From NCBI GenBank assembly GCA_905215395.1, contig CAJMQA010000123.1, forward strand, positions 1-9,497: 9,497 bases of DNA, given 5' to 3'. Within the stretch, counting starts at the first letter, position 1. Each line of letters begins with the position of its first letter. The notes under the pieces are model-generated. The model was not told where the DNA came from. It saw only the letters and a list, made by a program, of their open reading frames with translations, and did no database searches. This document shows, piece after piece, positions 7,446 through 9,497 of the stretch. The position numbers were made by a program, and so were the translations under genes. The DNA is from an uncultured bacterium (lineage in GTDB: Bacteria; Bacteroidota; Bacteroidia; Bacteroidales; Marinifilaceae).

Positions 7446-8852
7446 CTACAGGTCTCTTCCGGGCAGTAACCGTATGGCATCGTCGTAACACAGTACGGCA
7501 TTGACGATGGTTGCAGCCAGATTGCTTCCACCCTTCCGCCCTTCAACAATAATCTTGGGCACTTTCAGAAACGCTTTCAGCATGTGTTTCGATTCCCGGA
7601 CATTGACAAATCCCACAGGAGCACCGACGACACCTACCGGATGTGCTTTCCCCAACCGCATCAGCGTACACAATTCCATCAAAGCGGTCGGTGCATTCCC
7701 AAACACATAGAGAGCATCGGGATGCTCTTCTACCGCCAGACGGATACCAGCCTGAGTACGGGTAATATTCATCCGGGTTGCCATTTCTGCCACCCGGGGA
7801 TCAGAAAGATAACATTTCACTTCCAGTCCTAAACGCTCCAGAGCCCCCTTCCGGATTCCGGAAGCCGCCATCGTCACATCCGTAACAATAGTACAGACTT
7901 TACCGCTGCTAAGATTTTGATATATAGTTTCCACAGCTCCGTCATCTGCATAAAAGATATTCTCCATATCGAAGTCAGCCGTCGTATGAATGGCATGCAG
8001 CAATGCCCATTTCCGATCCAATGGAATATCCGGATGTCTGAGTTCAGAAGCAATAGTCCGGAAACTGCGGATCATAATCTCCTGCCCCACCTTATGCTCT
8101 CCCTCTACCGGGTCCCGGTAATACCCCCGGGGCGTAATCATATGTCCCTGCCAATTATAAGTCTGGCTATTCCCGATCAGGACTACTGTAAACATATCCA
8201 CATTTTCAGGATCGAATTCTCCCAAAGTAGTAACAGTCACAACTTCTTCCTCCCGCCCCGCCTGGCGGACATAACCTACCGGCGTATCTGCCGGACGCTC
8301 TTTCAGGAACAGTTCCTTCAGGCGGTACAACTGCCAGTAACGTCCTTCACTTTTCGGATTATACACTGCCGTAACAAAATCTACCACTGCCGCTGCCTCT
8401 ATCCGTTTTTCAATTTTTTCCCAGGGAGTCATCAGATCCGAGAGGGAAATCACACAAAAATCATGGCCGATAGGAGCTCCCAGTAAAGAAGCCGCTTTCT
8501 GAAAAGCACTGATACCGGGCAACACCTCTATCTCTGCTCCCGACTCTCTCTCCCGTTTCATTTCCCAAACCAGAGGGGCCATGCCATAAATCCCGGCATC
8601 CCCGGAACTGATGACACAAACCGTTTTACCCTGTTCTGCATATTCAAAAGCCATAGCAGCCCTATCCCGTTCCTTACGCATTCCGGTATCTATACATTCC
8701 GCATCCGCCCGGACAATATCCCGGATAAAAGCAAAATAATATTTATACCCGACAACCACATCCGAGGCCGCCACAGCAGCCTTTACAGCAGGCGTAATAT
8801 CAGCCTCACTTCCCGGCCCTATACCGGCCACATATATCTTACCAATTTTCAT
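7446..8852 (-). CDS. cbiH/cbiC: Bifunctional cobalt-precorrin-3 C17-methyltransferase / cobalt-precorrin-8 methylmutase (CbiH-CbiC fusion)
   Basis: From the ATG at 8852-8850 the product is 468 residues. Residues 1 to about 245 are CbiH/CobJ, the SAM-dependent ring-contracting C17-methyltransferase, with YVAGIGPGS at 7-15, SSGDAGIYG at 82-90 and VLPGISA at 110-116. Residues about 250-468 are CbiC/CobH, the methylmutase that moves the C11 methyl to C12 to give cobyrinic acid. It has SFRTIASEL at 263-271, HAIHTTADFD at 286-295 with the catalytic His at 289, and GRKGGSN near 440. The protein thus joins the first and last of the ring steps encoded here. The frame extends 12 codons further upstream, but those codons overlap a TAnnTTTG promoter box, and the homologous domain starts at MKIGKIYVAG, so the shorter start is preferred. 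It is the first gene of the run. The predicted leader is only about 10-15 nt, leaving no room for a cobalamin riboswitch. Confidence 0.96.
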   Translation of the reverse strand: MKIGKIYVAGIGPGSEADITPAVKAAVAASDVVVGYKYYFAFIRDIVRADAECIDTGMRKERDRAAMAFEYAEQGKTVCVISSGDAGIYGMAPLVWEMKRERESGAEIEVLPGISAFQKAASLLGAPIGHDFCVISLSDLMTPWEKIEKRIEAAAVVDFVTAVYNPKSEGRYWQLYRLKELFLKERPADTPVGYVRQAGREEEVVTVTTLGEFDPENVDMFTVVLIGNSQTYNWQGHMITPRGYYRDPVEGEHKVGQEIMIRSFRTIASELRHPDIPLDRKWALLHAIHTTADFDMENIFYADDGAVETIYQNLSSGKVCTIVTDVTMAASGIRKGALERLGLEVKCYLSDPRVAEMATRMNITRTQAGIRLAVEEHPDALYVFGNAPTALMELCTLMRLGKAHPVGVVGAPVGFVNVRESKHMLKAFLKVPKIIVEGRKGGSNLAATIVNAVLCYDDAIRLLPGRDL

Positions 8853-8870
8853 CTTTTTAGATTTTACTGG

Positions 8871-8878
8871 CAAAGTTA
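8871..8878 (-). promoter_or_regulatory. Bacteroidota -7 box (TAACTTTG) for the cbi run
   Basis: TAACTTTG on the minus strand fits TAnnTTTG and ends 18 nt before the preferred cbiH/cbiC ATG. It lies inside the codons that the longer start (8888) would translate, and so supports the shorter start. A -33 element is not obvious; the upstream stretch is a T-run. This is the best candidate for the main promoter of the B12 genes. Confidence 0.6.
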
Positions 8879-8905
8879 AAAAAAACAATCCGTCTTTTCA
8901 TATTT

Positions 8906-8936
8906 CAGGCCTGCCAGAGCAGGGAAATTCCCGGAA
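8906..8936. promoter_or_regulatory. Cluster of overlapping palindromes between divergent promoters
   Basis: Four dyads are packed into about 31 bp: CAGGCCTG (8906-8913), CCTGC/GCAGG around a 4-nt loop (8910-8923), GGGAA-A-TTCCC (8922-8932) and TTCC-C-GGAA (8928-8936). They lie between the minus-strand box at 8871-8878 and the plus-strand box at 8943-8950. The position would suit an operator controlling one or both directions, but I recognise no regulator consensus and short dyads can occur by chance. Confidence 0.3.
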
Positions 8937-8942
8937 AATCAC

Positions 8943-8950
8943 TATCTTTG
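8943..8950 (+). promoter_or_regulatory. Bacteroidota -7 box (TATCTTTG), plus strand
   Basis: TATCTTTG matches TAnnTTTG exactly on the plus strand, 31 nt before the ATG of the Rpn-tail remnant at 8981. It also lies 20 nt before another ATG at 8970, which opens a different frame that stops after 19 codons. No convincing -33 element is seen. The box may be left over from whatever gene originally started here, or it may still drive the remnant. Confidence 0.5.
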
Positions 8951-8980
8951 CTGAAGTAAATATCAAACAATGAAACTGTT

Positions 8981-9259
8981 ATGGGCAGCGAAGGTTTACA
9001 GGAACTCTACGACTATGAAGAAAGCCTGAAAGTTTACCGCGATTGGTACAGTATCATCTCCACCGCCAAAAAGAAAGGACGGGAAGAAGGAGAAAAGGCC
9101 GGAGAAAAGAAAAAACAACAGGAGATTGCCCTGAAAATGAAAGTCAAAGGTTTTTCTACCGCCGAAATTGCAGAGGTTACCGGACTTTCTCCCGATCACG
9201 ATAAGCGAATTCAAACAGTCGTTTGCCTATCCCTTGCCGATGAAATTCAGGTGCTATGA
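8981..9259 (+). pseudogene. C-terminal remnant of an Rpn-family PD-(D/E)XK nuclease/transposase
   Basis: The frame encodes 92 residues. Residues 11-31 (DYEESLKVYRDWYS and following) and a highly charged Lys/Glu-rich helical stretch (about 29-50) lead into GFSTAEIAEVTGLS (57-70). This matches the tail of Rpn/PD-(D/E)XK family transposase proteins common in Bacteroidota, whose full length is roughly 280-330 residues. The whole N-terminal nuclease domain is missing, and a stop at 8957 closes the frame upstream, so this is a truncated gene. The last residues are also disturbed: the expected ending LSPD-EIQVL is split by 15 extra residues (73-87), described as a separate feature. A TAnnTTTG box lies upstream, so a small protein could still be made. 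In E. coli, short Rpn C-terminal products made from internal starts block the full-length nuclease, so a retained function is conceivable but only inferred. Confidence 0.65.
9192..9241 (+). repeat. 45-bp in-frame insertion flanked by CCGAT direct repeats, with internal dyads
   Basis: Removing 9197-9241 joins cccgat to gaaattcaggtgctatga, which restores the normal family ending LSPDEIQVL and stop. The inserted 45 bp is bounded by CCGAT at 9192-9196 and 9237-9241, like a 5-bp target duplication. Inside, gataagcgaa (9200-9209) pairs imperfectly with tttgcctatc (9222-9231), and CAAAC/GTTTG (9212-9216 and 9221-9225) is a perfect inner dyad around AGTC. The sequence is directly visible. That it arrived as a mobile mini-element is inference; replication slippage or a local rearrangement is also possible. 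Confidence 0.5.
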
Positions 9260-9321
9260 AAAAAACAGAGATATGTTCGCCTCCGTCTTTCGTCCCCATA
9301 ATCCCTATTATCATCGATTTC

Positions 9322-9497
9322 TCAATCTTTATCTGTCTTTTGATTGTAAATTTTTAAAAATTCCGTTTCCCCGACTTGCTTCAACAATTGTTGATTTTTG
9401 ATAAAGTCCTGTCCGTATTTCAACCACCGCCTGGCAAAGCCTTTAAATTTTGTGCAAGGAAAATCATTACATTGGTAACAATGAGTGATCCCTCTCC
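9322..9497 (-). CDS. C-terminal part of a DUF3795-like cysteine-motif protein (5' end beyond window)
   Basis: A minus-strand frame enters from the right edge and ends at TGA (9324-9322); 57 residues are visible. It begins with HCYQCNDFPCTKF, a CxxC...C arrangement typical of the end of DUF3795 proteins (…C..C..FPC..), followed by ARRWLKYGQDFIKNQQLL and a short helical tail EFLKIYN. DUF3795 proteins are small, often 100-170 residue, probably metal-binding proteins of unknown function; the upstream cysteines would lie outside the window. It converges on the Rpn remnant, with about 62 bp between the two stops and no strong terminator. The frame is too short and truncated for certainty, but the cysteine pattern and tail are coherent. 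Confidence 0.65.
   Translation of the reverse strand, partial: RGITHCYQCNDFPCTKFKGFARRWLKYGQDFIKNQQLLKQVGETEFLKIYNQKTDKD

Noticed and set aside
7917..8486. Plus-strand 189-codon open frame opposite cbiH/cbiC
   Set aside because: It is entirely antisense to conserved CbiH and CbiC motifs and shows no family resemblance.
8970..9029. ATG at 8970 opening a different frame before the Rpn remnant
   Set aside because: The frame stops after 19 codons and has no recognisable features; at most it could be a leader peptide or the scar of a lost gene.
9298..9311. ataat-ccct-attat dyad downstream of the DUF3795-like stop, considered as a terminator
   Set aside because: The stem is only 5 AT pairs and no U-run follows on the transcribed strand.
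9381..9394. Perfect 14-bp palindrome tcaacaattgttga followed by a T-run on the plus strand, considered as a terminator
   Set aside because: The stem is AT-rich with no loop, and it lies inside the coding frame of the DUF3795-like protein; it is not a credible intrinsic terminator.
1..9497. CRISPR arrays, tRNA or rRNA genes, complete insertion sequences
   Set aside because: No regularly spaced direct repeats, cloverleaf or rRNA-like blocks, or transposase with terminal inverted repeats were seen; the only mobile-type signal is the truncated Rpn tail and its small insertion.

Overview
The window looks like chromosomal DNA from an anaerobic member of the Bacteroidales. Three signs support this. 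Promoter boxes match the Bacteroidota -7 consensus TAnnTTTG immediately upstream of start codons. Leaders are very short and only some genes have a Shine-Dalgarno sequence. The oxygen-independent (cobalt-early) vitamin B12 route is encoded as fused two-domain enzymes, an arrangement I associate with this group. Genus and species cannot be read from the sequence alone.

Almost the whole window (about 8850 down to 1, minus strand) is one head-to-tail run of seven genes. In transcription order they are: cbiH-cbiC fusion (8852-7446); a chloramphenicol-acetyltransferase-like acyltransferase (7385-6756); cbiE-cbiT fusion (6759-5575, start overlapping the previous stop as ATGA); an NRAMP metal transporter (5528-4263, with its own promoter-like box); an M24 metallopeptidase of the Xaa-Pro type (4239-3079); cbiG-cbiF fusion (2984-1173); and cbiJ-cbiD fusion (1159 to beyond the left edge). 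Gaps are mostly 13-60 bp. The longest is 94 bp and holds a large inverted repeat.

The four fusion proteins together supply CbiH, F, G, D, J, E, T and C, which are all the ring-modifying steps from cobalt-precorrin-3 to cobyrinic acid. Chelation (CbiK/CbiX), C20 methylation (CbiL) and the late amidation, adenosylation and nucleotide-loop steps are not in the window. The transporter could supply cobalt, and M24 peptidases are metal (often Co or Mn) enzymes, so these two may be related to the pathway through metal supply. That is inference. The role of the acyltransferase is unknown.

To the right of the run is a divergent intergenic region (8853-8980) with a TAnnTTTG box on each strand and several overlapping palindromes between them. 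Beyond it lies a plus-strand remnant: only the C-terminal tail of an Rpn-family PD-(D/E)XK nuclease/transposase, itself interrupted by a 45-bp in-frame insertion flanked by CCGAT direct repeats. The window ends in the C-terminus of a minus-strand gene resembling DUF3795 cysteine-motif proteins. I see no rRNA, tRNA, CRISPR array, complete insertion sequence or cobalamin riboswitch.
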